A stretch of DNA of 64,000 nt. Origin: CAVOJY01 sp963696405. Lineage in GTDB: Bacteria > Chloroflexota > Limnocylindria > Limnocylindrales > CSP1-4. The notes beneath the pieces are model-generated. The model was not told the origin of the DNA and did no database searches. It saw only the letters and a list, made by a program, of their open reading frames with translations. Position numbers and translations under genes: made by a program. Shown piece by piece: positions 52,559 through 61,192 of the stretch. The stretch is taken from the NCBI GenBank assembly GCA_963696405.1, contig CAVOJY010000007.1:352699-416698 (forward strand), read 5' to 3'. The stretch's first letter is position 1. The number at the start of each line of letters is the position of its first letter.

Positions 52559-54283
52559 TCACGAGCCGGCCCGTCGCGGCGGTGCGATGGTGATGGTGAC
52601 CCTGCCGTCCATGGTGGGAATGGTATCCACGAAGTCCGGCCAGAGCGTGATCGCGACGTCGCCGTAGGGTAGGAGCAGGCTCTTCGCCTCGGCCTCGGGC
52701 TTCCCGCGCACAAGCTCCACGAGGTCGGCCGCGGCCACCGGGCGCCACTGCTCGCCGACGGCCTGCACCGGGAACACGATGGTCTCGCCGTTCACCGTTC
52801 CATCGCCGACCTGGGTCCGGATGGAGCCCTCGAACAGCTCGTACCCGTTGGCGATCTGCGCCGTGAGGCGCGCTTCGGCCACCGGCGCGATGAGCTTCTC
52901 GTCCACGGTCACGACGCTTCCCGTCGCCCTCGCGGTCAGCTCGAACGTGGGCACTTCCGAGCCGACAAGGTCGGCTGCCAGCGGGTCGTACTCGGCCCGG
53001 CCCCGCTGCGCCGTCTCGGGAAAGGCGGTCGCCCCCGCCGGCACGACGGTGGGGCTTGCGACGGCCTCCGTGAGCTCCGAATCGAGGCGCCCGTCCAGAG
53101 TCTGAGTGGCGGCCTCGTAGTCCTCCTTGGTCACGAACTTCGTCTCGGTCCGCGCGCCGCCGGTGGTGGCCGCGGGGTTCGTCACCGACACCAGGAAGTT
53201 CTTGAGCCGCGACGGCACGACCGTGATCTTGCCTGCTCCGACGTTCCCCGACGGGCCGGGGGCGACTGCCTTGACCCTCGCGTCCACGCGGCCCGCGGTG
53301 ATGGTGGTGCCGCTGATGGTCGCCTTCGGGGCAACGACCGTTGCCACCGTCTGGAACTGGATCCCGCCGCTGGTTGCCACGGTGGTGCCCGCGGGGATGG
53401 TGACCGGATCGAGCGGGTTGTTGCTCGAGAAACGCACCGAGCCGGCGGCCGCGGTCTCGTCCACCCGCGACCCGCTGGACTTGAACGTGCCCTTCGCCGC
53501 GAGCGGGAACTCCACCCGGTTCGCGGGGACGATTCCCTTCTCCGCGTCGACGGCATCCACCGACGGGTCGGCGGTCACGTTGAGCGAAACCGGCCCGGCC
53601 GGCTCCCCGAGAGGCGTGACGACGATGTCGGCAGCCGGCAGGATGAGCCAGGCGGCTACCGCCCCGGCCACCAGGAGACCGCCAAAGCCGAACAGGACAA
53701 CGGCGGCGCGGCGCCGGGACGAGCGGCGCGGTTTCTCCGGGCGAATGCCCCCCACCACCGGGAGCGCTCCGCTCCCCCTCGCGGCCGCCCTTCCCCCGGG
53801 GCGGATGGGGCCCTCGGCCGCGGCCGGGGTCGGCGGCTCCACCGCGCTGACCGCCGCTCCGGCAGCGGCCGCGCCGGCGGTACCGCGCACGTCGCGCCCG
53901 CCGGTCTCGCGGATCCCGGCTGGGGGTCCCCCCGTCGGGGCGGCCGGAGCAGGCTCCACGGCAATCGGCATCACGGCAGCGGCAATCGGCCCCACGACGG
54001 CCTGCCCGCCCGCCTCGACGATCTCCTCGTACGTTGCCACGGTGGGGTAGGCCTGCAGCCCCGCGGCGACTGCGATGGACCGCACCGAGGAGTCTGCGCT
54101 GACAACGGCGAGCCGCTTCCCGTTCGACTCGGCCTCGCGGAAGAGCAGCCGGAAGTTGATTCGGCTGGTCGCGACGCGCGAGCCGGCCGGCAAGACGAGC
54201 GCGACCTGCTGCTCCGACGCCGACCGCAGCCGTGCGACGGCCCCGGTGACCTCTTCGTCGGCGTCCAGGTAGTAGACCGCCAT
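52559..54283 (-). CDS. Baseplate J-like membrane protein of unknown function
   Basis: A 574-residue protein. The N-terminal ~95 residues (MAVYYLDADEEVTGAVARL, QVALVLPAGSRVATSRINFRLLFREAE, LAVVSADSSVRSIAVAAG) form a compact alpha/beta domain. A long Ala/Pro/Gly linker follows, then a basic RRSSRRRAA and one membrane helix (about 203-219). The outer part resembles the baseplate J/gp47 fold: SVRFSSNNPLDPVTIPAGTTVATSGGIQFQTVATV, then KTISGT-like repeats and VKAVAPGPSGNVGAGKI. No phage genes are nearby. The protein probably assembles at the cell envelope with the FtsA/PilM-like ATPase encoded 17 bases upstream. The function is unknown. Confidence 0.75.
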   Translation of the reverse strand: MAVYYLDADEEVTGAVARLRSASEQQVALVLPAGSRVATSRINFRLLFREAESNGKRLAVVSADSSVRSIAVAAGLQAYPTVATYEEIVEAGGQAVVGPIAAAVMPIAVEPAPAAPTGGPPAGIRETGGRDVRGTAGAAAAGAAVSAVEPPTPAAAEGPIRPGGRAAARGSGALPVVGGIRPEKPRRSSRRRAAVVLFGFGGLLVAGAVAAWLILPAADIVVTPLGEPAGPVSLNVTADPSVDAVDAEKGIVPANRVEFPLAAKGTFKSSGSRVDETAAAGSVRFSSNNPLDPVTIPAGTTVATSGGIQFQTVATVVAPKATISGTTITAGRVDARVKAVAPGPSGNVGAGKITVVPSRLKNFLVSVTNPAATTGGARTETKFVTKEDYEAATQTLDGRLDSELTEAVASPTVVPAGATAFPETAQRGRAEYDPLAADLVGSEVPTFELTARATGSVVTVDEKLIAPVAEARLTAQIANGYELFEGSIRTQVGDGTVNGETIVFPVQAVGEQWRPVAAADLVELVRGKPEAEAKSLLLPYGDVAITLWPDFVDTIPTMDGRVTITIAPPRRAGS

Positions 54284-54300
54284 GTCCCGTCCAGTTTCCC

Positions 54301-55563
54301 TCAGACCTTCATCGCACGCAGGACCCGCCGCAGGGCAGCGTCCAGCGCCGACTCCTCCATCCCCATCTCGATCGCCTGGTAGGCGAGACCGAGCGGGGTG
54401 ACGTCCTGCTGATCGACGAGCAGGTTCGTCTCATCGGCGATCGACTCGATCCGCGAGGGTGCGACCACTTCCACGTCCGGCGGTCGGGCGAACGGCATCC
54501 GCCGGGCGAACCCGCGGTCCCGCAGCGCCGCCTCCATCTCCGGCAGCCCGGCGCCGCCGCCGCAGAGGAAGATGCGCCCCGGCAGCTGCTCGCCCCCGCT
54601 CAGCTCCTCGAGCACGAGCTCGATCCCCGCCGCCCAGACATTGACGTCCTCTGCCACGATCCCCGCGATCCGATCGCGGTCCTCGACCGCCAGGCCCCGC
54701 GCGTAGTCGATCTTCAGCGCCTCGGCCCGCGCGAAGGGCAGCCCAAGCTGGTCCGCGATGCTCTTGGTGAACGCGCGCCCGCCGAGCGCAAACATGCGGG
54801 TGGCCTCGATGCCACCGTGCCGCACGAGGGCGACGTCGGTGGTACCGCCGCCGATGTCCATGAAGAGCGCACCCGACTGGCGCACCTGCTCCCCGGCGAG
54901 CGATCGCGCCACCGCGTACGGCTCGGCGACGATGGCGAGAAGCTCCAGGTCGAGCTGCCCTGCCACCGACTGCAGCGCACCGAGGTGGATGAGGGGCGCA
55001 AAGGCGTTGAAGATCCCGATCCGGACGTGCCGGCCCTGGAAGCCGACCGGGTTGCTCACCGCGTACCCGTCGATCGAAGCGCTCGTGACGGCGGCGTGGA
55101 CGAGGCGCACGTCCACGTTCGGCAGCCCCGTCTCCCACGTGATCGCCCGCTCCGCCTGGCGGATCGCCTCGCGCTGGACACCGTCGATGAGCTTCTGGAG
55201 CTCGACTTCGGCGATCGGCTGGTCGGGGCGCTTGCGCTCCTGCGAGATGCTGGTGGTGAAGCCCTTCACGAGCTCCCCGGCGATGCCGATCACGACCTGG
55301 CTGGGCCGAAAGCCGGCCATCTCCTCGGCCTCCTGGAGGGCCATCGCGCAGTTGTCCACGACAGCGGGAATGTCCGTCACCGTCCCCGACTGCATGTGCG
55401 ACAGACCCTGGCGCTGGCGGCCGACCCCGCGGACGACCCCGTGGTCGACATCGACGATCTCGAACACGAGCGCCTTGGCGAACTCCGTGCCGACGTCCAG
55501 GGCCGTACAGGCGGCCGTGGCCGCCTCATCCCTCCTCCCCAGCAGGCGCCGCAGGAACGACAT
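54301..55563 (-). CDS. FtsA/PilM-like actin-family ATPase
   Basis: A 420-residue cytoplasmic protein of the FtsA/PilM branch of the actin superfamily. ATP-site motifs are ALDVGTEFAKALVFEI (phosphate 1), GALFMDIGGGTTDVALVRHGG (phosphate 2) and GRIFLCGGGAGLPEME (adenosine). The middle segment VDVRLVHAAVTSASIDGYAVSNPVGFQG corresponds to the SHS2/1C insertion region. The last ~70 residues are a helical tail with amphipathic character (LDAALRRVLRAMKV), possibly for membrane contact as in FtsA. ATG 55563 is chosen because the upstream extension is antisense of alaS. It is adjacent to the baseplate-J-like protein and may energise or organise it. It is neither clearly FtsA nor PilM. Confidence 0.8.
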   Translation of the reverse strand: MSFLRRLLGRRDEAATAACTALDVGTEFAKALVFEIVDVDHGVVRGVGRQRQGLSHMQSGTVTDIPAVVDNCAMALQEAEEMAGFRPSQVVIGIAGELVKGFTTSISQERKRPDQPIAEVELQKLIDGVQREAIRQAERAITWETGLPNVDVRLVHAAVTSASIDGYAVSNPVGFQGRHVRIGIFNAFAPLIHLGALQSVAGQLDLELLAIVAEPYAVARSLAGEQVRQSGALFMDIGGGTTDVALVRHGGIEATRMFALGGRAFTKSIADQLGLPFARAEALKIDYARGLAVEDRDRIAGIVAEDVNVWAAGIELVLEELSGGEQLPGRIFLCGGGAGLPEMEAALRDRGFARRMPFARPPDVEVVAPSRIESIADETNLLVDQQDVTPLGLAYQAIEMGMEESALDAALRRVLRAMKV

Positions 55564-55588
55564 CGCCCCGGCCCCTCCCCCGCCGGCC

Positions 55589-58378
55589 TCAGCGCGCCCC
55601 GGCGAGCGCGCGGGCAAGCCCGCGTCGCACCGCGTCGAGCGCGTCGGCCAGGCCCGCCTGGCGCGCTCCGCGCCCCTGGGCCATCTCCGGCCTCCCGCCC
55701 CCACGACCATCGATGGGCAGGACGGCATCGCGCACTAGGTCGGCCGCAGACACGCCTCGGGCCACCAGGTCGTCGCTCACGGTGACAAAGACGAGTGGCT
55801 CGGGCCCGTCGAGCGCGAAGGCGATCACCCCCGAGCCGATGATGCCGCGAACGTCGCGCGCCCGGCTCTTCAGGTCATCCGCGGTCTCGAACGGCCCGGC
55901 GAACGCCACGAACGTCGCCCCGGCGACCGATTCGGCCCGGCCGGCCAGCTCCCCGGGCCGGGGGACACCACCAGCGCCGCCCTCCCGGATCCGCCGCTCC
56001 AGCTCCTTCACGCGTGCCTGCAGCTCGGCGACGCGAGCCGGCAGCTGCACCGGATCGGTCACTCCGAGCCGATCGACGGTCTCCTCGAGGAGCCCGAAGC
56101 GCTCCACGACGAGCTGCTCGGCCGCCTCCCCGGTCACGGCCTCGATGCGCCGCAGGCCCGACCCGATCGACCGCTCCGACGTGATGAAGAACCAGCCGAT
56201 CTGGCCGGTCGCGCGGCAGTGCGTGCCGCCGCACAGCTCGCGGCTGAACCCCGGCACCTGGACCATCCGCACGACCTCGCCGTACTTCTCGTCGAAGATG
56301 GCGTCGGCGCCCTGCGCGATCGCCTCGGGCATGGTCGTGACCGTCGTGGTCACGCTGCGGTCGTCGCGGACGACGTCGCGCACCTGGGCCTCGATCGTCC
56401 GCTTCTCGCCGTCGGTGAGCGGGCGGTCGAAGGGGAAGTCGAAGCGCAGGTACTCCGGCGCGACGAGTGAGCCCGCCTGCTTCGCGGCGGGTCCGACGGT
56501 GTTGCGCAGGGCGCGGTGGAGGAGGTGCGTCGCCGTGTGGTTCCGCATGGTGTTGGCGCGACGCCCCGCGTCCACGACCGCACGAAGCGCCTGGCCGACG
56601 CGCACGGGCCCCTCGAGGCGTCCGATGTGCACGATGAGCGAGCCGACGGGCTTCTGCGCGTCCTCGACGACGAGCACGGGCGTGTCGCCGTCGAAGAGGA
56701 CGCCCCGGTCGCCCACCTGGCCACCGGCCTCTCCGTAGAAGGGCGTGCGGTCCAGGACGATCGCCGCTTCGTCGGTCCCCGCGAGCTCGTCATACTCGAC
56801 GCCGTCCCGGACGATGGCGACCACCCGCCCCTCGGCCTCGGTGGTCTCGTAGCCGAGGAAGGACGGATCGCCCGTCCGCCGCAGGATGCCCTCGTACAGG
56901 CTCGCCTCCTGTGCCAGCCGCGACAGCTCTCCCCGGGCTCCAGCCCGTGAGCGGGCCCGCTGCTCGTCGAGCGCCACGTCGAAGCCGGCCCGGTCCACCG
57001 CGACGCCGTACTCCGCCGCCAGCTCGATGGTGAGGTCGATCGGGAAACCGTACGTGTCGTGGAGGCGGAACGCACTCCCGCCGTCGAGCACCGGGGCACC
57101 CGCCGCCAGGGACTCCGGCCGCCGGCCTACGGCACGCTGCTCGCCGTCGCCCGTGCCGATGCCTGTGCCGAGGGCCGCGAGCGCCGACTCGAGCTGCCCC
57201 ATCCCCGCGTCGAGCGTCCGCGCGAAGTGGGCCTCCTCGCGCCTGATGATCTCGAGCACCCGGTCGCGCTCGTCGAGCAGGTACGCGAAGTAGTCGCTCA
57301 TCGTCTCGATCACGACGTCCGCGGTCTCGGCGAGGAACGGCTCCTTCCGGCCGAGGAGCCGGCCGTGCCGCGCCGCGCGTCGCAGGATCCGCCGCAGGAC
57401 ATACCCGCGCCCCTCGTTCGAGGGCAGCACGCCGTCTGCAACGAGGAAGGTGATGGCCCTCGAGTGGTCCGCGATCACCTGGTAGCTGAAGCGCTCGGCC
57501 TCGAACGCGTCGGGGTCGTGCCCGAGCAGCTCGCGCATCCGCGCGTGGATCGGGGTGAAGAGGTCCGTGTCATAGTTCGACGGGACCTGCTGGAGCACGC
57601 TCGCCAGCCGCTCCAGGCCCAGCCCGGTGTCCACACTCGTGAAGGGCAGCGGCAGCCGCCGCCCGTCGGGCTGCTGATCGAACTCCATGAAGACGAGGTT
57701 CCAGATCTCCAGCCACCGCGGGCACGTCTCGGAGTGGTCGGGGGTGCAGTGGGGACCCTCGCTGAACTGCGCCCCGCGGTCGAAGTGGATCTCGCTGCAG
57801 GGACCGCAGGGACCGGTCTCCGCCATCCGCCAGAAGTTCTTGTCGTCGCCGGCGTCGACGTTCCCCCAGCGCGCCATGCGATCGGGCGGCATCCCGATCT
57901 CCTCGGTCCAGACGCGGTACGAGTCGTTGTCGTCGGTGTACACGGTGGCGGCCAGGCGGTCTCCCGGGATGCCGAAGTCCACCGTCAGCAGCTCCCAGGC
58001 CCAGTGAATCGCCTCGCGCTTGAAGTAGTCGCCGAAGCTCCAGTTGCCCAGCATCTCGAAGAGCGTGTGGTGCCGCGGCGTCCGCCCCACCTCCTCGAAG
58101 TCGTTGTGCTTGCCCGCCACGCGCAGGCAGCGCTGCGAGTTCGCGGCCCGCTTGTACGAGCGCGTCTCCCGGCCGGTCAGGACGTCCTTGAACTGGACCA
58201 TCCCGGAATTCGTGAAGAGCAGCGTCTGGTCGCCGCTCGGCACCAGGCTCATCGACGGCACGTACTCGTGGCCGCGAGCGACGAAGAAGTCGATGAAGCG
58301 CCGGCGGATCGCAGCCGCGGGCTGAGCGACGATCCGTGGATCCTTCTGGATGGGCTGGGAGGTCCGGTCCGGCATCAC
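55589..58378 (-). CDS. alaS: Alanine-tRNA ligase
   Basis: A full-length 929-residue alanyl-tRNA synthetase. The N-terminal class II catalytic core is visible (IRRRFIDFFVARGHEYVPSMSLVPSGDQTLLFTNSGMVQFKD, HHTLFEMLGNWSFGDYFK, TGPCGPCSEIHFDRG, SVDTGLGLERLASVLQ). The editing domain has the zinc-site histidines NHTATHLLHRALR and the ELCGGTHCRATGQIG motif with Cys. The C-terminal C-Ala domain ends the protein. An insertion with GIGTGDGEQRAVGRRPESLAAG lies between the tRNA-binding helices and the beta-barrel. It starts at GTG/ATG 58378. It is the first gene of the long minus-strand series. Confidence 0.97.
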   Translation of the reverse strand: MMPDRTSQPIQKDPRIVAQPAAAIRRRFIDFFVARGHEYVPSMSLVPSGDQTLLFTNSGMVQFKDVLTGRETRSYKRAANSQRCLRVAGKHNDFEEVGRTPRHHTLFEMLGNWSFGDYFKREAIHWAWELLTVDFGIPGDRLAATVYTDDNDSYRVWTEEIGMPPDRMARWGNVDAGDDKNFWRMAETGPCGPCSEIHFDRGAQFSEGPHCTPDHSETCPRWLEIWNLVFMEFDQQPDGRRLPLPFTSVDTGLGLERLASVLQQVPSNYDTDLFTPIHARMRELLGHDPDAFEAERFSYQVIADHSRAITFLVADGVLPSNEGRGYVLRRILRRAARHGRLLGRKEPFLAETADVVIETMSDYFAYLLDERDRVLEIIRREEAHFARTLDAGMGQLESALAALGTGIGTGDGEQRAVGRRPESLAAGAPVLDGGSAFRLHDTYGFPIDLTIELAAEYGVAVDRAGFDVALDEQRARSRAGARGELSRLAQEASLYEGILRRTGDPSFLGYETTEAEGRVVAIVRDGVEYDELAGTDEAAIVLDRTPFYGEAGGQVGDRGVLFDGDTPVLVVEDAQKPVGSLIVHIGRLEGPVRVGQALRAVVDAGRRANTMRNHTATHLLHRALRNTVGPAAKQAGSLVAPEYLRFDFPFDRPLTDGEKRTIEAQVRDVVRDDRSVTTTVTTMPEAIAQGADAIFDEKYGEVVRMVQVPGFSRELCGGTHCRATGQIGWFFITSERSIGSGLRRIEAVTGEAAEQLVVERFGLLEETVDRLGVTDPVQLPARVAELQARVKELERRIREGGAGGVPRPGELAGRAESVAGATFVAFAGPFETADDLKSRARDVRGIIGSGVIAFALDGPEPLVFVTVSDDLVARGVSAADLVRDAVLPIDGRGGGRPEMAQGRGARQAGLADALDAVRRGLARALAGAR

Positions 58379-58429
58379 CGGTACGGTACCAGAGGCGCCG
58401 GGACCCCAACCGCGCGCTCCGGCGACGGC

Positions 58430-58486
58430 GCGGGCTTCGGGCGCTGCCGCGGGCCTCGGGCGCTACCGCGGGCTTCGGGCGCTACC
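58430..58486. repeat. Three 19-bp direct repeats
   Basis: Units GCGGGCTTCGGGCGCTGCC (58430-58448), GCGGGCCTCGGGCGCTACC (58449-58467) and GCGGGCTTCGGGCGCTACC (58468-58486) lie head to tail between alaS and the small membrane gene, differing at one or two positions. There is no spacer, so this is not a CRISPR array. It could be a slippage-prone site; no function is evident. Confidence 0.85.
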
Positions 58487-58796
58487 CGCGCCCGCGAGGG
58501 CCGCGCGTCGCGTCGTCCCGGTCGCGGCCGCCTCCGAGTGTACTGGCCACCGCGACGACCGCGATGCCGAGCCAGGCCACCACGAAGGCACCCAGCAGCG
58601 AGAAATCGCCGATCCGCAGCGGATCGCCGAGCCGGGACCCCATGACCTGTCCCGCCCAGGCCCCCAGCACGGCCGCGATCAGCACGAAGACGAGCCGCGC
58701 GTGCCCGGTCCCCCGGATCACGACGTACAGCGCCGTGCAGAGGACGCCGACCAGCAGCGAGAGAACGGCCGCGGGCGGGATGTCGGGCAGATGCAT
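58482..58796 (-). CDS. Small membrane protein of unknown function
   Basis: A 104-residue protein with three hydrophobic segments: AVLSLLVGVLCTALYVVI, LVFVLIAAVLGAWAGQVMG and FSLLGAFVVAWLGIAVVAVAS. It ends in an Arg/Gly/Asp-rich tail. The layout, with a GSRLG-type loop between helices 2 and 3, resembles small GlsB/YeaQ-like transglycosylase-associated membrane proteins, but the similarity is only in shape and I cannot assign it. ATG 58796 is chosen just before the first helix. It is upstream of alaS on the same strand and divergent from the GH42 gene across ~147 bases. Confidence 0.7.
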   Translation of the reverse strand: MHLPDIPPAAVLSLLVGVLCTALYVVIRGTGHARLVFVLIAAVLGAWAGQVMGSRLGDPLRIGDFSLLGAFVVAWLGIAVVAVASTLGGGRDRDDATRGPRGRG

Positions 58797-58943
58797 CGGG
58801 TGGATGGTACGCGGTGGCCGGCTCGTCCCGGTCGTTACGGCCGGTGGCTGGAGTAAGGTGGCGAGGCGCCACGGAACCCAACAGACACGGGCTGCCACGA
58901 ACAGCGCGGGCGACGACGCCCTGACGACATGGGAGGAGCCCTC

Positions 58944-61127
58944 ATGACCGGGACATCATCCGCGTCCGCGCCACAGCTCCCGGGACGAGACGGCTCGATC
59001 TGGCTCGGCGTCGCGTACTACCCGGAGAACGAGCCCGTGGATCGGGTAGACGACGACATCCGCCTCATGCACGACGCCCACATCAGCTTCGTCCGCATGG
59101 GCGACGCGAGCTGGAGTCTCTGCGAGCCCGCGGAGGGCCGGTTCGAGCTTGGCTGGCTGGAGCGGACGCTGGATCGGCTCCATGCTGCCGGGGTCAGGGT
59201 CATCCTGGCCACGCCGACGTTCGCGATCCCGGCGTGGCTCGCCCATCTCCACCCCGAGATCATGGCGGTCTACGAGGGCGGGGAACAGGGTCACTACGGG
59301 GGGAGGCAGAACTTCGACTTCACGCACCCGGCCTATCGGCACTTCGCCGAGCGCGTCGTCCGCCGGATGCTCGGGCTGGTTGGGCGTCACCCGGCCGTGG
59401 TGGGCTTCCAGCTGGACAACGAGACCGGAACCGGTCTGCTGTTCAATCCGTCCGTCCGGGCGGGCTTCCGCGAGCATCTCCAGTGCCGGTACCGGTCGGT
59501 CGAGGAGTTGAACGAGCACTGGGGCCTGGTGTACTGGTCCCATCGCCTGTCGTCATGGGACGATCTCTGGCCCCCCGAGCGCCGGGCAAAGCACGGGCCC
59601 GGCATGTCGGGCAACACGGTGCCCGGCCTTGACCTCGAGTGGCGGCGGTACCAGGCGACCCTCACGACCGAGTTCCTGGCCTGGCTGGCGGCCATCGTGC
59701 GCGAGTACGCCAGACCTGACCAGTTCCTCACGCACAACTTCGTGGGGAGCCACGGCCGCGACGACGCCGACCGCCACGAGATCGGCAGGGTCGTCGACAT
59801 CGCCGGCGAGGACCCCTACTTCGCCACGCAGGACGCCCTGCGGATCCCGGCCTCGGCATCGGTTCCCGCGGCCCCGGACTGGATGGGCGAGGTGGGGGCC
59901 TGGTCGATCGCGTTCAAGGCCGACATCGGGAGGATGGCGCAACAGCGGAGCTTCCTCGTACTGGAGAGCAACGCCCTGACGATCGGCGACTCGGCGGCCA
60001 ACTACCCCGCGTACGACGGGCAGTGGCGGCTGGCCGCGTACACCTTCATCGCCCGCGGGGCGGCCGCCATCGGCTACTGGCAGTGGTATACGAACCGCTT
60101 CGGCCACGAAACCTACTGGGGGGGCGTCCTCGGCCACGATCTCCGCCCGAACCGGGCATACAGGGAGATCGCCACTCTCGGGTCGGAGCTGGCGCTCCAC
60201 GGCGGCCAGCTTGCGGGTCTTCAGCCCGAGGCCGAGGTCGCGTTCCTCTACTCGCCCGACAGCCGGTACGCGCTGCAGTTCAAGCCGTGTCTCACACTCG
60301 CCGGGAGCCGCGACCCGGATCCCCGCTCGTACGAACGGGTCATGAATGCCATGTACGAGGGTTTCTTCCACGCCCGGGCCCAGTCGACCATTCTCGACGT
60401 CCGCGATGCTGAGGCACCAGGTGCGCTCGAGCTGTTCCCGGTCGTCGTCGCGCCCGCCCTCTACATCGCGTCGGACGCCGTGCTTCAACGGCTCGTCGAG
60501 TACGCGGAAGACGGAGGCCATCTCGTCATCACCGTCCGCTCCGGCTACGCGGACGAGGACGCGCGTGTCCGCGCCGAGCCGGCGCCCGGGATTCTCGGGC
60601 GAGCTGCGGGCATCCACTACGACGAGTACTCCAACCTGGCCAGCCCCCTCGAGGTCCGCTCGCTCGACCCCTCATTCCGTGTGTCGCGGGAGGCGCGAGC
60701 AGAGGCGTGGATCGACGGCGTTGCGGCGGACGCAGCCTCACCGCTGGTCGGCTACGCACACCATCACTTCGGACGGTTCCCCGCCGTGACCACGGCGGCA
60801 CGGGGACGGGGGCGAGTGACGTACGTCGGGACTCTGCCGAACGTATCGCTGGCCGCCGACCTGGCAGGCTGGGTGCTCCGCGCGTCAGCCGTGACGCCGC
60901 GCGGCGTGGGACTGCCGGAACAGGTCCGTGTGAGCGGTGCACGATGCCCCGACGGCCGCCGCGCGCTCTTCTACTCGAACTGGTCGAACGACCCGGCGAG
61001 GATCCCGGTGCCGGCCCCGGGTGGCGGCGACCTCCTGGCCGGAAGTCAGCTGCACCCGGGAGACCCGCTCGACCTTGGGCCGTGGGACGTGCGGGTGGTC
61101 CTTTGCGAGAGCGACGGACAGGCCTGA
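58944..61127 (+). CDS. Beta-galactosidase, glycoside hydrolase family 42
   Basis: A 727-residue cytoplasmic GH42 enzyme hydrolysing beta-galactosides. The TIM barrel opens with LGVAYYPENEPVDRVDDDIRLM and includes ILATPTFAIPAWLAHLHPE. The acid/base Glu160 is in GFQLDNETGTG. The middle segment FVGSHGRDDADRHEIG leads to nucleophile Glu341 in FLVLESNAL. The C-terminal trimerisation and small beta domains follow, with QPEAEVAFLYSPDSRYALQF and GRFPAVTTAARGRGRVTYVGTLP. ATG 58944 is preferred to ATG 58929 because GGGAGGAG sits 8-13 bases before it. No signal peptide is present. It converges with the DUF4038 gene. Confidence 0.92.
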   Translation: MTGTSSASAPQLPGRDGSIWLGVAYYPENEPVDRVDDDIRLMHDAHISFVRMGDASWSLCEPAEGRFELGWLERTLDRLHAAGVRVILATPTFAIPAWLAHLHPEIMAVYEGGEQGHYGGRQNFDFTHPAYRHFAERVVRRMLGLVGRHPAVVGFQLDNETGTGLLFNPSVRAGFREHLQCRYRSVEELNEHWGLVYWSHRLSSWDDLWPPERRAKHGPGMSGNTVPGLDLEWRRYQATLTTEFLAWLAAIVREYARPDQFLTHNFVGSHGRDDADRHEIGRVVDIAGEDPYFATQDALRIPASASVPAAPDWMGEVGAWSIAFKADIGRMAQQRSFLVLESNALTIGDSAANYPAYDGQWRLAAYTFIARGAAAIGYWQWYTNRFGHETYWGGVLGHDLRPNRAYREIATLGSELALHGGQLAGLQPEAEVAFLYSPDSRYALQFKPCLTLAGSRDPDPRSYERVMNAMYEGFFHARAQSTILDVRDAEAPGALELFPVVVAPALYIASDAVLQRLVEYAEDGGHLVITVRSGYADEDARVRAEPAPGILGRAAGIHYDEYSNLASPLEVRSLDPSFRVSREARAEAWIDGVAADAASPLVGYAHHHFGRFPAVTTAARGRGRVTYVGTLPNVSLAADLAGWVLRASAVTPRGVGLPEQVRVSGARCPDGRRALFYSNWSNDPARIPVPAPGGGDLLAGSQLHPGDPLDLGPWDVRVVLCESDGQA

Positions 61128-61192
61128 TCCGAGGTCCGAGCCCTCTCCGCCCACCACCGGAGGACCAGATCCCGCGGCTCCGGGTGGAACGG

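Noticed and set aside
49186..52593. 1135-codon plus-strand open frame
   Set aside because: Runs antisense through pepP, mltG and ruvX, which all have catalytic motifs on the other strand; no recognisable domain in this frame.
50551..52713. Apparent RuvX-MltG fusion protein of 720 residues
   Set aside because: The RuvX C-terminal segment is found in another frame, ending in a TTGA overlap with mltG; the fusion is due to one extra base.
52559..54283. Prophage or contractile injection system suggested by the baseplate-J-like fold
   Set aside because: No tail, sheath, spike or other phage genes are present; neighbours are housekeeping genes, and the protein has a membrane helix.
58430..58486. 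Possible CRISPR remnant
   Set aside because: Three 19-bp units without spacers or cas genes; simple direct repeat.
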